Shown here: piece after piece, positions 37,513 through 47,598 of the stretch | Layout of the letters: every line of letters starts with the position of its first letter | How positions within the stretch are numbered: position 1 is the first letter of the stretch | Source: Streptomyces colonosanans | GTDB taxonomy: Bacteria; Actinomycetota; Actinomycetes; Streptomycetales; Streptomycetaceae | DNA: 64,000 bases | NCBI RefSeq assembly: GCF_001866645.1 | Contig: NZ_MLYP01000006.1 | Span: forward strand, 124,001 to 188,000 | Direction: 5' to 3' | Position numbers and translations under genes: made by a program | Notes under the pieces: generated by a model | What the model saw: only the letters and a program-made list of their open reading frames with translations | What the model was told of the DNA's origin: nothing | Databases searched by the model: none

Positions 37513-37544
37513 ACGCCCGCGCAGCTCCCCAGCTGCGCGGGCGT
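37513..37544. terminator. Terminator of the small membrane protein gene at 37633
   Basis: A 14-bp stem, ACGCCCGCGCAGCT / AGCTGCGCGGGCGT with a CCCC loop. Confidence 0.85.
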
Positions 37545-37632
37545 CGATAGCCGTCCGCCGCACCCCCGTCCCCACGGGGTTTCATGGATGGATGTCCCCG
37601 CCCGGACCGCTCTTCCGGGCCCGGGGCGCCGC

Positions 37633-37842
37633 TCAGCGCCCCAGCATCACTCCCACGGACGACGCTTGTGTGACCACTGCATCCCAGCCGCCGAAGACGT
37701 ACACGAGCAGGGCCGCCAGGGGAAGGACCATCGCGGTCGCCACCAGCGGGTGACGGCGGCCGGCGTGGCCGGTGCCGAACGCGGCGCCGTACATCTTGCG
37801 TCCCTGCGTGCGGATCAGCGCCCGCGGTGCAGTCTGGGCCAT
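37633..37842 (-). CDS. Small single-pass membrane protein (69 residues)
   Basis: ATG at 37842, preceded by GAGAGGGACC. A basic head (RALIRTQGRKMYGAAFGTGHAGRR) is followed by one helix, LVATAMVLPLAALLVYVFGGW, and ends VTQASSVGVMLGR. Codon use is clean and a strong terminator follows, so a real gene is likely. Family unknown. Confidence 0.7.
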   Translation of the reverse strand: MAQTAPRALIRTQGRKMYGAAFGTGHAGRRHPLVATAMVLPLAALLVYVFGGWDAVVTQASSVGVMLGR

Positions 37843-38542
37843 GGTCCCTCTCCCGACCGTTGTGCCGTTGTCCTGGCAGCGGCGAGTGTCCGACCTCGGG
37901 GGACGAGTGCTGCACCCGCCGCTTGACCTCAAATCTAGGAGCCGGGCGAACCAGGGGCGTCATGCCCTCGTATCGATTGCCGGGCCTCCCGGAGGATGAG
38001 CCATGACCTGTGGCGTACTCCCCTGGGTGGAGACGAGGGCCCAGAACTCGGGGTACTCCCGGAAGGGACGTCCGATACGCCCTTTTAGCCAGGAATCGTC
38101 CCTCCGTGAAACCGGCTGTTCCACCGGTGGCGGCGCCCAGTTCGACCCGAAGTGCACCCCGTGCCCAACTCCCCTCCCCCGCTGTCCGGAGGACCTCGGA
38201 CACCCCCACTGGGTGACTTCGGTCACTTCCATGACGCCACTGTGTGCCGATGTCTCCACCTGGTGGGCCACCCCGCCCGCCACCGCCCCGGATCATCGCG
38301 CCATGCGCCCGATGTTCACGGCCACCTCCGCACGGTCGTCCGTCACGGGTTCAACCCGCCTTCCACTTCAGGAGGTTGGAATGACAGTCCATGTACAGCC
38401 GTCACGTCCGCACTTGCCCTGACCATCTGTCAAGTACCCCACCAGACACTGACAATCGATCGGGGCGAGAGGGCGCGGCCTCTGCGCGCACCCGGCCGTG
38501 GAAACGTAAGCTGTGGCTCATCAGACGGACCGGGCAGCGGGG
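37843..38542. other. Intergenic region upstream of the Ser/Thr kinase
   Basis: About 700 bp with no supportable gene. Frames are open on both strands but codon use is irregular, and base composition is a little lower in GC than the flanks near 38340-38480. Promoters for the divergent small membrane protein and for the kinase must lie here; no confident -10/-35 pair was identified. Confidence 0.5.
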
Positions 38543-39856
<1,314 letters not shown>

Positions 39857-39905
39857 GCGGCGGCCCGCGCCTGCCGTCCGCGATGCCCCGGCCGGCCCGT
39901 CCTGC

Positions 39906-40724
39906 TCAGAGCCGGGGGCGTCCGGTGGCCACCGCGTAGAAGGCGACGGCGGCCGCCGCGCCCACGTTGAGGGAGTCGACACCGTGGGCCATGGGGATGC
40001 GGACCCATTCGTCCGCGGCGCCCAGCGCCCGGCTGGACAGGCCGTCGCCCTCCGCGCCGAGCATCAGTGCGACGCGCTCCATCGTGTGCGGCGCCGTCTC
40101 GTCAAGGGTCCTGGCCTTGTCGTCGGGGGTGAGCGCAAGGAGCGTGAAGCCCGCCCCGCGGACCGATTCCAGGCCCCCCGGCCAGGTGTCGAGGCGCGCG
40201 TACGGCACCGAGAAGACCGCGCCCATGGAGACCTTCACGCTACGGCGGTAGAGCGGGTCGGCGCAGTCGGGCGACAGCAGGACCGCGTCCATGCCCAGGG
40301 CTGCCGCCGAGCGGAATATCGCCCCGATATTGGTGTGGTCGTTCACGGATTCCATGATCGCGACGCGGCGGGCGGTCGCCAGGAGTTCGTCTGCCGTCGG
40401 CAGCGGCTTGCGCTGCATGGAGGCGAGCGCGCCGCGGTGCACGTGGTAGCCGGTGACCTGCTCGGCGAGTTCCGGGCTGACCGCGTACACCGGGGCCGGG
40501 AGCTCCTCGATGACGTCCCGCATGACGTCGACCCACTTCGCGGACAGCAGCATGGAGCGCATCTCGTAGCCGGCGTCCTTGGCCCGTCTGATGACTTTCT
40601 CGCCCTCGGCGATGAACAGGCCCTCGGCGGGTTCGCGCTTGCGGCGCAGCTCCACGTCGGTCAGGCCGGTGTAGTCGCGCAGGCGCGGGTCGTCGGGATC
40701 CTCAATGGTGATGAGTTCGGCCAC
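39906..40724 (-). CDS. TrmH/SpoU-family RNA 2'-O-methyltransferase
   Basis: A 272-residue SPOUT enzyme. The knotted C-terminal domain has LGAEGDGLSSRAL and IPMAHGVDSLNVGAAAAVAFY, the usual SpoU motifs 2 and 3, and SVNDHTNIGAIFRSAAALG is motif 1. The N-terminal ~90 residues form the substrate-binding domain. It transfers methyl from S-adenosylmethionine to a ribose of rRNA or tRNA; which nucleotide is unknown. It follows the siroheme/cobalamin gene by about 80 bp on the same strand, without functional link. Confidence 0.92.
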   Translation of the reverse strand: MAELITIEDPDDPRLRDYTGLTDVELRRKREPAEGLFIAEGEKVIRRAKDAGYEMRSMLLSAKWVDVMRDVIEELPAPVYAVSPELAEQVTGYHVHRGALASMQRKPLPTADELLATARRVAIMESVNDHTNIGAIFRSAAALGMDAVLLSPDCADPLYRRSVKVSMGAVFSVPYARLDTWPGGLESVRGAGFTLLALTPDDKARTLDETAPHTMERVALMLGAEGDGLSSRALGAADEWVRIPMAHGVDSLNVGAAAAVAFYAVATGRPRL

Positions 40725-40806
40725 AGCGTGATACTGCCTTGTCCTGGATGCGGTGCCAACGGCTGGAATGGATCGGACTGCCCCGGGTGACCACGGGTTA
40801 CCCGGG

Positions 40807-42039
40807 TTACTCAGAGGGTCGCGGAGTGGTCCTGACGACCTCGCCGATGACGATGACCGCCGGAGGCTTCACGCCCTCGGCCCGTACGGTCTCCGCGACC
40901 GTCGCGAGGGTCGCGTCGACCCGGCGCTGGGCGGCCGTCGTGCCCTCCTGGACCAGGCCGACGGGGGTGCCGGGCGCCTTGCCGTGGGCGATGAGCGTCT
41001 CGGCGATCTTCCCGATCTTGTCGACGCCCATGAGGACGACCAGCGTGCCGGTCAGCTTCGCCAGCGACGGCCAGTCGACCAGCGAGCGCTCGTCGTCCGG
41101 GGCGACATGACCGCTGACCACCGTGAACTCGTGGGCGACACCGCGGTGGGTGACGGGGATCCCGGCCGCGCCCGGCACCGAGATGGAGCTGGAGATGCCC
41201 GGGACCACCGTGCAGGGTATGCCCGCCTCGGCCAGCGCCTGGACCTCCTCCATGCCACGACCGAAGACGAAGGGATCACCGCCCTTGAGACGGACGACCG
41301 ACTTGCCCTGCCTGGCGTGTTCGATCAGCGCGTTGTTGATGGCCTCCTGGGCCATGAAACGGCCGTACGGGATCTTCGCCGCGTCGATCACCTCGACGTG
41401 CGGCGGGAGTTCGGCGAGCAGGTCGCGGGGGCCGAGGCGGTCCGCGATGACGACGTCGGCCTCGGCGAGCAGGCGGCGTCCGCGCACCGTGATCAGGTCC
41501 GGGTCGCCGGGGCCACCGCCGACCAGTGCGACACCGGGGGTGCGAGTGCGGTGGTGCGGAGCGACGAGTGTGCCGTCGCGCAGGCCCTCCACCACAGCGT
41601 CGCGGACGGCGGCGGTGTGACGGGGGTCGCGGCCCTTGGCGTCGGTGGTGAGGACGGCGATCGTGACACCCTCGCTGTGGCCGGCGGCCGGGGTCCAGGC
41701 GGTGGCCGCGTCGGCGTCGTCGGAGCGCACGCACCACACCCGGTGTGTCTCGGCCTCCGCCGAGGCCCTGGAGTTCGCCTCGGGGTCGTCGGTGGCGATG
41801 AGGGCGTACCAGGCCTCTTCCAGGTCACCGGGCCGGTACGGGCGCTTCAGCCAGGTGATCTCACCGGAGTCCGCCATGGCCTCGACCGACGGGGTCGCCT
41901 CGGGGGACACCAGGTGGACGTCCGCGCCGGCCGCGATCAGCGCGGGCAGGCGGCGCTGGGCGACCTGACCGCCGCCGAGGACGACGACGCGGCGGCCGGA
42001 GAGGCGGAGCCCTACGGGGTACGGAGGATGTTCGGCCAT
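40807..42039 (-). CDS. cobA: Uroporphyrinogen-III C-methyltransferase fused to precorrin-2 dehydrogenase
   Basis: A 410-residue two-domain enzyme. Residues 1-~150 are a Rossmann precorrin-2 dehydrogenase/sirohydrochlorin ferrochelatase-like part (VVVLGGGQVAQRRLPALIAAGA). Residues ~160-400 are the SAM-dependent SUMT methylase (LVGGGPGDPDLITVRG, RLKGGDPFVFGRG, TVVPGISSSISVPG). It therefore makes precorrin-2 and oxidises it to sirohydrochlorin, the branch point for siroheme and cobalamin. It lies ~150 bp after bluB-cobT on the same strand, behind a hairpin. Confidence 0.94.
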   Translation of the reverse strand: MAEHPPYPVGLRLSGRRVVVLGGGQVAQRRLPALIAAGADVHLVSPEATPSVEAMADSGEITWLKRPYRPGDLEEAWYALIATDDPEANSRASAEAETHRVWCVRSDDADAATAWTPAAGHSEGVTIAVLTTDAKGRDPRHTAAVRDAVVEGLRDGTLVAPHHRTRTPGVALVGGGPGDPDLITVRGRRLLAEADVVIADRLGPRDLLAELPPHVEVIDAAKIPYGRFMAQEAINNALIEHARQGKSVVRLKGGDPFVFGRGMEEVQALAEAGIPCTVVPGISSSISVPGAAGIPVTHRGVAHEFTVVSGHVAPDDERSLVDWPSLAKLTGTLVVLMGVDKIGKIAETLIAHGKAPGTPVGLVQEGTTAAQRRVDATLATVAETVRAEGVKPPAVIVIGEVVRTTPRPSE

Positions 42040-42127
42040 GGAGGTGCGGCTCCTCTTGCGGCGGTGCGGTACCAGGCCTCTGCGGCTGTGAAGGGGCCCT
42101 GAGGTGGGAATTTTATGCGGTTCTCGT

Positions 42128-42158
42128 CAGCGCCCGGCCGGCCGGGGGCCGAGCGCTG
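42128..42158. terminator. Hairpin downstream of bluB-cobT
   Basis: CAGCGC / GCGCTG enclosing a CCGGCC-GGCCGG-type GC core. It probably terminates or attenuates transcription into the cobA gene. Confidence 0.5.
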
Positions 42159-42191
42159 TCGCCGAGCCCCCGACCGCAGGCGTCCGGGACC

Positions 42192-45100
42192 CTACCTCTC
42201 GGTGACTCCCGCCGAGTCGAACGTCGCCACCTCGTGCATCGCCCTGGCCGCGCTCTGGACCAGCGGCAGGGCCAGGAGCGCGCCCGTGCCCTCGCCCAGG
42301 CGCAGGTCCAGTTCGACCAGGGGGCGCAGGCCCAGCTTGTTGAGCGCCGCCACATGGCCCGGCTCCGCGCTGCGGTGGCCGGCGATGCACGCCGCGAGAA
42401 CCTCGGGGGCGATCGCGCGGGCCACCAGCGCGGCGGCACCTGCGCTGACACCGTCCAGGATCACCGGCGTACGCAGGGACGCACCGCCCAGCAGCAGGCC
42501 CACCATCGCCGCGTGCTCCAGTCCGCCGAACGCCGCCAGGACGCCGATCGGATCGGCCGGATCCGGCTGATGGAGTTCGATGGCACGGCGCACGACCTCC
42601 GTCTTACGGGCCAGCGTCTCGTCGTTGACGCCCGTGCCGCGGCCCGTCACCTCCGACGGGTCGGTGTCGGTGAAGACCGAGATCAGCGCGGCCGAGGCCG
42701 TCGTGTTCGCGATGCCCATCTCGCCCGTGAGCAGCGCCCTGTTGCCCGCCGCCACCAGGTCGCGGGCCGTCTCGATGCCGACCTCGATCGCCTGCTTGAC
42801 CTCCTCACGGGTGAGCGCGGGACCGGTCGTCATGTCCGCCGTGCCCGCACGGACCTTGCGCGGCAGCAGGCCCGGGGTGGCGGGCAGGTCGGCGGCCACG
42901 CCCACGTCGACGACGCAGACCTCGGCGCCCACCTGGTTCGCGAAGGCGTTGCAGACCGCGCCGCCGCCGAGGAAGTTGGCGACCATCTGGCCGGTCACCT
43001 CCTGGGGCCAGGAGGTGACGCCCTGGGCGTGCACGCCGTGGTCCCCGGCGAAGATCGCGACGGCCGCGGGCTCCGGAATCGGGGGCGGGCACTGCCGGGA
43101 CAGGCCGGACAGCTGCGCGGAAATGATCTCCAGCATGCCGAGTGCGCCCGCGGGCTTGGTCATCCGCTTCTGCCGCTCCCAGGCCTCGCCGAGGGCCTTG
43201 GCGTCCAGCGGGCGGATCCCCGCCACGGTCTCGGCGAGCAGGTCGTGCGGCTCCTCGCCGGGCAGCGCGCGACGGCCGTACGTCTCCTCGTGCACGACCC
43301 ACGACAGCGGGCGGCGCTTGGACCAGCCCGCCTGCATCAGCTCTGGCTCCTCCGGGAACTCGTCGACGTACCCCATGCAGAGGTAGGCCACGACTTCCAG
43401 GTGCTCGGGCAGGCCGAGGGCGCGGACCATCTCGCGCTCGTCGAAGAAGCTGACCCAGCCGACGCCGAGGCCCTCGGCACGAGCGGCGAGCCACAGGTTC
43501 TCGACGGCGAGCGCGGAGGAGTACGGGGCCATCTGCGGCTGGGTGTGCCGGCCCAGGGTGTGCCGGCCGCCGCGGGTCGGGTCGGCCGTGACCACGATGT
43601 TCACCGGGGTGTCGAGGATGGCCTCGACCTTCAGTTCCTTGAACTGTTTCGCACGGCCCTTGGGCAACGACTTGGCGTAGGCCTCGCGCTGACGCTGGGC
43701 CAGTTCGTGCATCGAGCGGCGCGTTTCGGCGGAGCGGATGACGACGAAGTCCCAGGGCTGGGAGTGACCGACGGACGGCGCCGTGTGGGCCGCCTCCAGG
43801 ACGCGCAACAGCACATCGTGCGGGATCGGGTCGCTGCGGAAACCTTTGCGGATGTCGCGGCGCTCGCGCATCACCCGCAGCACCGCCTCGCGCTCGGCCT
43901 CGTCGTATCCGGGCGCCGCCGGGCCGGTGGACTCTCGCACGTCTTCCCCTGCTGCCGTGCTCTCTTCCTGATCGGCAGCCCTGGTGTCCAGGTCCTCCGC
44001 CTGCTGTGCGACCACGGATTCCGGGTCCACGAAGGGCGCTTCCGGGGTGGGCGCGTCGCCGTCGCGGGGGGCCGGAACGGTGGGGACGGGCTGTTCCGCG
44101 GCCGGTGCGGCGGCCGCGGGCTCCTCCTCCTCGGGGGCGGCCAAAGCGGGCTCCTGAGCGGCCGGCTGCTCGTCGGCGGTGAGGGGTGCCACGCTCAGGG
44201 CGTGCGGCGGGGTCGGGGCCATGTGCTCAGCGGGCGGCATGGTTCCCTCCACGGGCACGACCTGGCCGAGCGACTCGGGCGCCTCGGACTCCTCGGACTC
44301 CTCGGGGGCACCGGCCGGCTCATCGGCGTCGGACTGTTCGCCGGGCACCTCGCCGGCGGACTCCTCGGGCGCTGCGGCCGGCGCCGCGACTCCGTCCGGC
44401 ACGGGCCGGCCGGGCTCGGCGCCCTCGGGCTGTGCTTCCTCGGCGGCGAGTTGCCGCGCGGCGTCCGGGAGCTGGACCACGGTGTCCGCGACCGGGGCGG
44501 ACGGGTCGGCGGTCTGCTGCTCGGCCGCCTGCGGGTCCGGTACGGGGCTGACGGCCTCGGCCTGGTCCTGGGCGGGCGCGTTGGGCTCGGAGGCCTGCGC
44601 GGGCGTAATGGGCTCGGAGGCCTGCGCGGGCGTAATGGGCTCGGAGGCCTGCGCGGGCGTAATGGGCTCGGAGGCCTGCGCGGGCGTAATGGGCTCGGAG
44701 GCCTGCGCGGGCGGCGGAACCGTGAGATCGGTGGACGCGGGGACAACGGCGTCCTCGGCCTGCTGGGGCGCGACCGCGTCGGCCTCCGCCGTGTCGTCCG
44801 ACGGCTGAGGCGCGTTCGACTCGGCGGCGACGGGCGTGGCGTCCGGCGCCTGCGCGTCCACCGCGGGCGCGGCCTGCGGATCCTGGGGGGTGACCCGGGC
44901 GGACGATCCGTCCGGCGCCGGCGGTTCCGTTACGGCGTCGGTGGCCTGCGCGACGGCAGGGGCCTGCCCGGTCTCGGCGGCCGGTACGGCGTCGGGCGCA
45001 CGGAGAGCGCCCTCGGGCACCGGCACGACGCGCGCGGCGTCCACGGGCGACGCGGCCGGCTGTACCGCCATGGGCGCGGCCTGGCCGTCCTGCGGCACGC

Positions 45101-45914
45101 CCGGAGGCTGCGGCAGCTCCGGGCCGGCCTGCGCTCCGGACGGCTGAGGTGTCTCGGCGGCGACCGGAACGGCCTGCTCCTGGAGCGGCTCGGGCGGGGC
45201 CACGGGTGCGGCGGCCTCGGGTGCGACCGGTACCGCGATCGGCTCGGACATGGCCACCGGCTCGGCCGTGGCCACCGGCTCGGCCGTCGGCACCGGCTCG
45301 GCCGTCGGCACCGGCTCGGACGTGGCCACCGGCTCGGCCAGGGGCGCCGGAGCCGCCGTTTCCACGGGGATCCCCTCCTGGCCGGCGGGCGGGGCGGGCT
45401 GCGCCTGCGGCGGGGCGCCCCACGGCACCGCTCCCTGTGGGGAGGTCTCCCCGAACTGCGGCACGTCGAGGTACTCGGGGCCGGTGGTCGGCGGACCGGA
45501 GGGGCGCAGCGGGGCGTTGGCCGGACCTCGGTCCGACAGCGAACGCACCGCGCTGAAGGAGGCACTCGGCGTGGGCGGGCCGAGGTGCAGCGGACGCGGC
45601 GGGGTCGGCTGCGGCGCGGACGCCGGAGGGGGCGTACGGACCGCACCGAGGTCGACCGAGCCGCTGTCCCGTCCGGCCGTCTCGTGCGGGCCGGGCTCAT
45701 GGCCGAACGGCGCCGGGGCCGGGGCGGGCTGCGGCACCTCGTTGCCCCATGCGCCGTGCTGGCCGGGCATCAGGAGCAGGTCCTCGTCATCGGCGGTCGT
45801 GGCGTCGGAGGGGTCGAGGTAGGCGTACGCGCCCGGCGCGAGAACGCCTGGCTGCTCCACCATGCCTGCGTTCTCCGGCAGCCCCTCGCCCGGGACCTGG
45901 CCGGTGTCGGTCAT
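42192..45914 (-). CDS. cobT: Fused BluB-CobT with long disordered N-terminus
   Basis: A 1240-residue protein in three parts. Residues 1-~670 are a Pro/Ala/Glu/Val-rich disordered region with internal repeats. Residues ~672-890 are a nitroreductase-like BluB domain (RERRDIRKGF, SVGHSQPWDFVVIRS, LAARAEGLGVGWVSFFDE), the enzyme that cannibalises FMN to make 5,6-dimethylbenzimidazole. Residues ~891-1240 are CobT, which activates DMB with nicotinate mononucleotide; TGEMGIANTT and LRLGEGTGALLALPLV carry its two catalytic glutamates. The fusion couples synthesis and activation of the lower ligand of B12. ATG 45914 follows GAGGG. What the 670-residue tail does is unknown. Confidence 0.93.
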   Translation of the reverse strand: MTDTGQVPGEGLPENAGMVEQPGVLAPGAYAYLDPSDATTADDEDLLLMPGQHGAWGNEVPQPAPAPAPFGHEPGPHETAGRDSGSVDLGAVRTPPPASAPQPTPPRPLHLGPPTPSASFSAVRSLSDRGPANAPLRPSGPPTTGPEYLDVPQFGETSPQGAVPWGAPPQAQPAPPAGQEGIPVETAAPAPLAEPVATSEPVPTAEPVPTAEPVATAEPVAMSEPIAVPVAPEAAAPVAPPEPLQEQAVPVAAETPQPSGAQAGPELPQPPGVPQDGQAAPMAVQPAASPVDAARVVPVPEGALRAPDAVPAAETGQAPAVAQATDAVTEPPAPDGSSARVTPQDPQAAPAVDAQAPDATPVAAESNAPQPSDDTAEADAVAPQQAEDAVVPASTDLTVPPPAQASEPITPAQASEPITPAQASEPITPAQASEPITPAQASEPNAPAQDQAEAVSPVPDPQAAEQQTADPSAPVADTVVQLPDAARQLAAEEAQPEGAEPGRPVPDGVAAPAAAPEESAGEVPGEQSDADEPAGAPEESEESEAPESLGQVVPVEGTMPPAEHMAPTPPHALSVAPLTADEQPAAQEPALAAPEEEEPAAAAPAAEQPVPTVPAPRDGDAPTPEAPFVDPESVVAQQAEDLDTRAADQEESTAAGEDVRESTGPAAPGYDEAEREAVLRVMRERRDIRKGFRSDPIPHDVLLRVLEAAHTAPSVGHSQPWDFVVIRSAETRRSMHELAQRQREAYAKSLPKGRAKQFKELKVEAILDTPVNIVVTADPTRGGRHTLGRHTQPQMAPYSSALAVENLWLAARAEGLGVGWVSFFDEREMVRALGLPEHLEVVAYLCMGYVDEFPEEPELMQAGWSKRRPLSWVVHEETYGRRALPGEEPHDLLAETVAGIRPLDAKALGEAWERQKRMTKPAGALGMLEIISAQLSGLSRQCPPPIPEPAAVAIFAGDHGVHAQGVTSWPQEVTGQMVANFLGGGAVCNAFANQVGAEVCVVDVGVAADLPATPGLLPRKVRAGTADMTTGPALTREEVKQAIEVGIETARDLVAAGNRALLTGEMGIANTTASAALISVFTDTDPSEVTGRGTGVNDETLARKTEVVRRAIELHQPDPADPIGVLAAFGGLEHAAMVGLLLGGASLRTPVILDGVSAGAAALVARAIAPEVLAACIAGHRSAEPGHVAALNKLGLRPLVELDLRLGEGTGALLALPLVQSAARAMHEVATFDSAGVTER
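44583..44712. repeat. 27-bp perfect tandem repeat inside bluB-cobT
   Basis: Four identical 27-bp units starting at 44583, 44610, 44637 and 44664, and a partial fifth at 44691. Each encodes the nine residues PAQASEPIT in the disordered N-terminal region. Perfect identity, including wobble bases, points to recent slippage. Confidence 0.95.
45248..45345. repeat. 18-bp imperfect tandem repeat inside bluB-cobT
   Basis: Five imperfect 18-bp units encoding variants of EP(V)ATA and EPVPTA (… VATSEPVPTAEPVPTAEP …). Same gene and region as the 27-bp repeat but older, since units have diverged. Confidence 0.8.
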
Positions 45915-46258
45915 GCGTATCCCTCGCCCATCGGTTAGTGCTCCTACGACCAGCTCGCCCGGAACGACGCGCCGACCGCCCGCAGTGAAGAACGAGCGTG
46001 CGTGCCCAGCGGCACGAACGACCCGCCAACTATGGCGGCAAAGCCGTCGACTGGCATTGTCGCGGCCCTCCCGCCGTCGCGGCAGCTTGATCCGCCACAG
46101 CCCGCTGTGGACTGCGCCACGTTGCGCGCTCTCCGGTTCTGCGGTACCACACTCGCCCCAAAAGGAGTGTGCTTTCCGGACATTGACTGACGAAGCGCCG
46201 GATCACCCGAGTGAGGTACAACAATCCGCCAGCCTACCGCGCCGGTAGGGCACCGAAA
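45915..46258. other. Intergenic region between cobL and bluB-cobT
   Basis: About 340 bp on which the bluB-cobT promoter must lie. No B12-box-like conserved block of a cobalamin riboswitch could be found on the minus strand. One hairpin near 46233-46249 is marked separately. No supportable gene. Confidence 0.5.
46233..46249. terminator. Terminator-like hairpin downstream of cobL
   Basis: CCTACCG / CGGTAGG with a 3-nt loop, 10 bp past the minus-strand cobL stop. Confidence 0.55.
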
Positions 46259-47470
46259 TCACGGGGAGCGTTCGGGCAATCGCCCGCTGAGCAGGAACGC
46301 GACGCTCCGTTCCTTCTCCGCCCAGGCCCGCGTGTCGAGTTCGACGGACTGCAGCAGCGCGCACTCGACGTCGTAGCCGTGCTCGGACAGGTCCCGGCCC
46401 ATCAGTTCGGCCGCGTCGCGGGTCGCGGCGTGCGCGACGATGCGTTGCGCACGACGGTCGGCGACGGCCGAGACGACCGCGGCTCCCCCGCCTCCGACGC
46501 GTACGACGTCCGGTTCGGGCAGGTTCTCCAGGATGTGCGGGGCGGTGCCGTGCACGACCTGGAGCTGGACCCCGAAGTGGCGCGCGGCGCCCGCCGTGCG
46601 GCCGCAGGCGTCCGGGTCGCGGTCGACGGCGATGACGGCGGCCCCGCAGCGGGCGGCCTCCACGGCGAAGGCCCCGCTGCCCGAACCGATGTCCCATACC
46701 AGGTCGCCGACCCGGGGGCCGAGCCGGGCGAGTTGGGCGGCGCGCAGCAGATCCGTCTCGCCTTCGCCGAGTCCGCCCCCGTACGCCTGAGCAGGCAGCG
46801 TCCAGCCGCGCGGTCCGGCACCCGGATCACGGCCGGCGATCCAGCCGCTCCCGTCGGCCGCGGTCACGGGTCCGCCGATGACGATGACGACATTGGGGTC
46901 GCGCCAGGTGTGGTCGGCCGCGTTGTCGGAGGTGACGACGGAGACCTGTTCGCGTTCGGTGCCGAGTTCCTCGCAGATGACGAAGGTGCGGTGGACCCCG
47001 TCGAGGAGCAGGCCGAGTTCGGCGGGCCCGGCGCCGGGTGAGGTGAGAACGGCGACTTTGGTGTGGGCGCGGCATACGTTCACCGCGCGTCGCAGGGTGC
47101 GTCGGTGGGCGACGACCACCTGTGCGTCGTCCCACGGCATTCCCGCGCGCGCGAAGGCGGCGGCCACCGAGGAGACGGCCGGGACGACTTCGACCTCCAG
47201 GCCGAACTCGGGAGCGCGCAGGGCGCGTACGACACCGAAGAAGCCCGGGTCTCCGTCGGCGAGGACCACGGCGGTGCCGCGGTGGGCGGCGATGCGGCGG
47301 GCGGCGAGGGCGATGCTGCCGAGGCGGATGCGCTCGGCCGTCCCCGGTACTTCGGGGAGGGCGAGATGGTGGGCGGCGCCGGCCACGAGCGTGGCGGCCG
47401 ACAGGGCGGAACGCGCCGCGGCGGTCGGTGGCGAGCCGTCCCAGCCGATCACCGTGACCCGGTCGGCCAT
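46259..47470 (-). CDS. cobL: Precorrin-6Y C5,15-methyltransferase (decarboxylating), CobL type
   Basis: A 403-residue fused CbiE-CbiT enzyme. The N-terminal half is a tetrapyrrole methylase (VTVIGWDG, LADGDPGFFGVVR, VVPAVSSVAAAFARAGMPW). The C-terminal half is a class I SAM methyltransferase (LVWDIGSGSGAFAVEAARCGA, VIAVDRDPDAC) that performs C15 methylation and decarboxylation. Two ATG codons, 47476 and 47470, follow a GGAGG; the second has better spacing (9 bp) and is chosen. It is one step of the late aerobic corrin pathway; other cob genes are outside the window. Confidence 0.93.
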   Translation of the reverse strand: MADRVTVIGWDGSPPTAAARSALSAATLVAGAAHHLALPEVPGTAERIRLGSIALAARRIAAHRGTAVVLADGDPGFFGVVRALRAPEFGLEVEVVPAVSSVAAAFARAGMPWDDAQVVVAHRRTLRRAVNVCRAHTKVAVLTSPGAGPAELGLLLDGVHRTFVICEELGTEREQVSVVTSDNAADHTWRDPNVVIVIGGPVTAADGSGWIAGRDPGAGPRGWTLPAQAYGGGLGEGETDLLRAAQLARLGPRVGDLVWDIGSGSGAFAVEAARCGAAVIAVDRDPDACGRTAGAARHFGVQLQVVHGTAPHILENLPEPDVVRVGGGGAAVVSAVADRRAQRIVAHAATRDAAELMGRDLSEHGYDVECALLQSVELDTRAWAEKERSVAFLLSGRLPERSP

Positions 47471-47512
47471 CGTCATCAGCCTCCAGGAGGTTTGCGCAGG
47501 TCGTCAGGGGGC

Positions 47513-47529
47513 AGCCCGCATGACGGGCT
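47513..47529. terminator. Short hairpin after the GNAT gene at 47599
   Basis: AGCCCG / CGGGCT with a 5-nt loop, about 70 bp past the minus-strand stop and 45 bp before cobL. Confidence 0.4.
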
Positions 47530-47598
47530 CCGTGAGGGTACCTGGTTCGGCTGCGTGCACCCGCGCGGGGCCCGGCCGGTGGGAGCGGTCCCCCAGTG

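Noticed and set aside
38003..38422. A 139-codon plus-strand frame upstream of the Ser/Thr kinase
   Set aside because: Third-position bases are not biased to G/C, the product has no domain and there is no ribosome site.
44583..45345. Short regular repeats as a possible CRISPR array
   Set aside because: The 27-bp units abut with no spacers and lie in frame inside a protein-coding gene.
42234..45938. A 1234-codon open frame antisense to bluB-cobT
   Set aside because: It mirrors the codon bias of the real gene. Its product is a Gly/Arg/Leu-rich string without any recognisable domain.
45915..47598. Cobalamin riboswitch ahead of cobL or bluB-cobT
   Set aside because: No B12-box-like block or matching helices could be found in the upstream regions by eye. 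A covariance-model search would be decisive.
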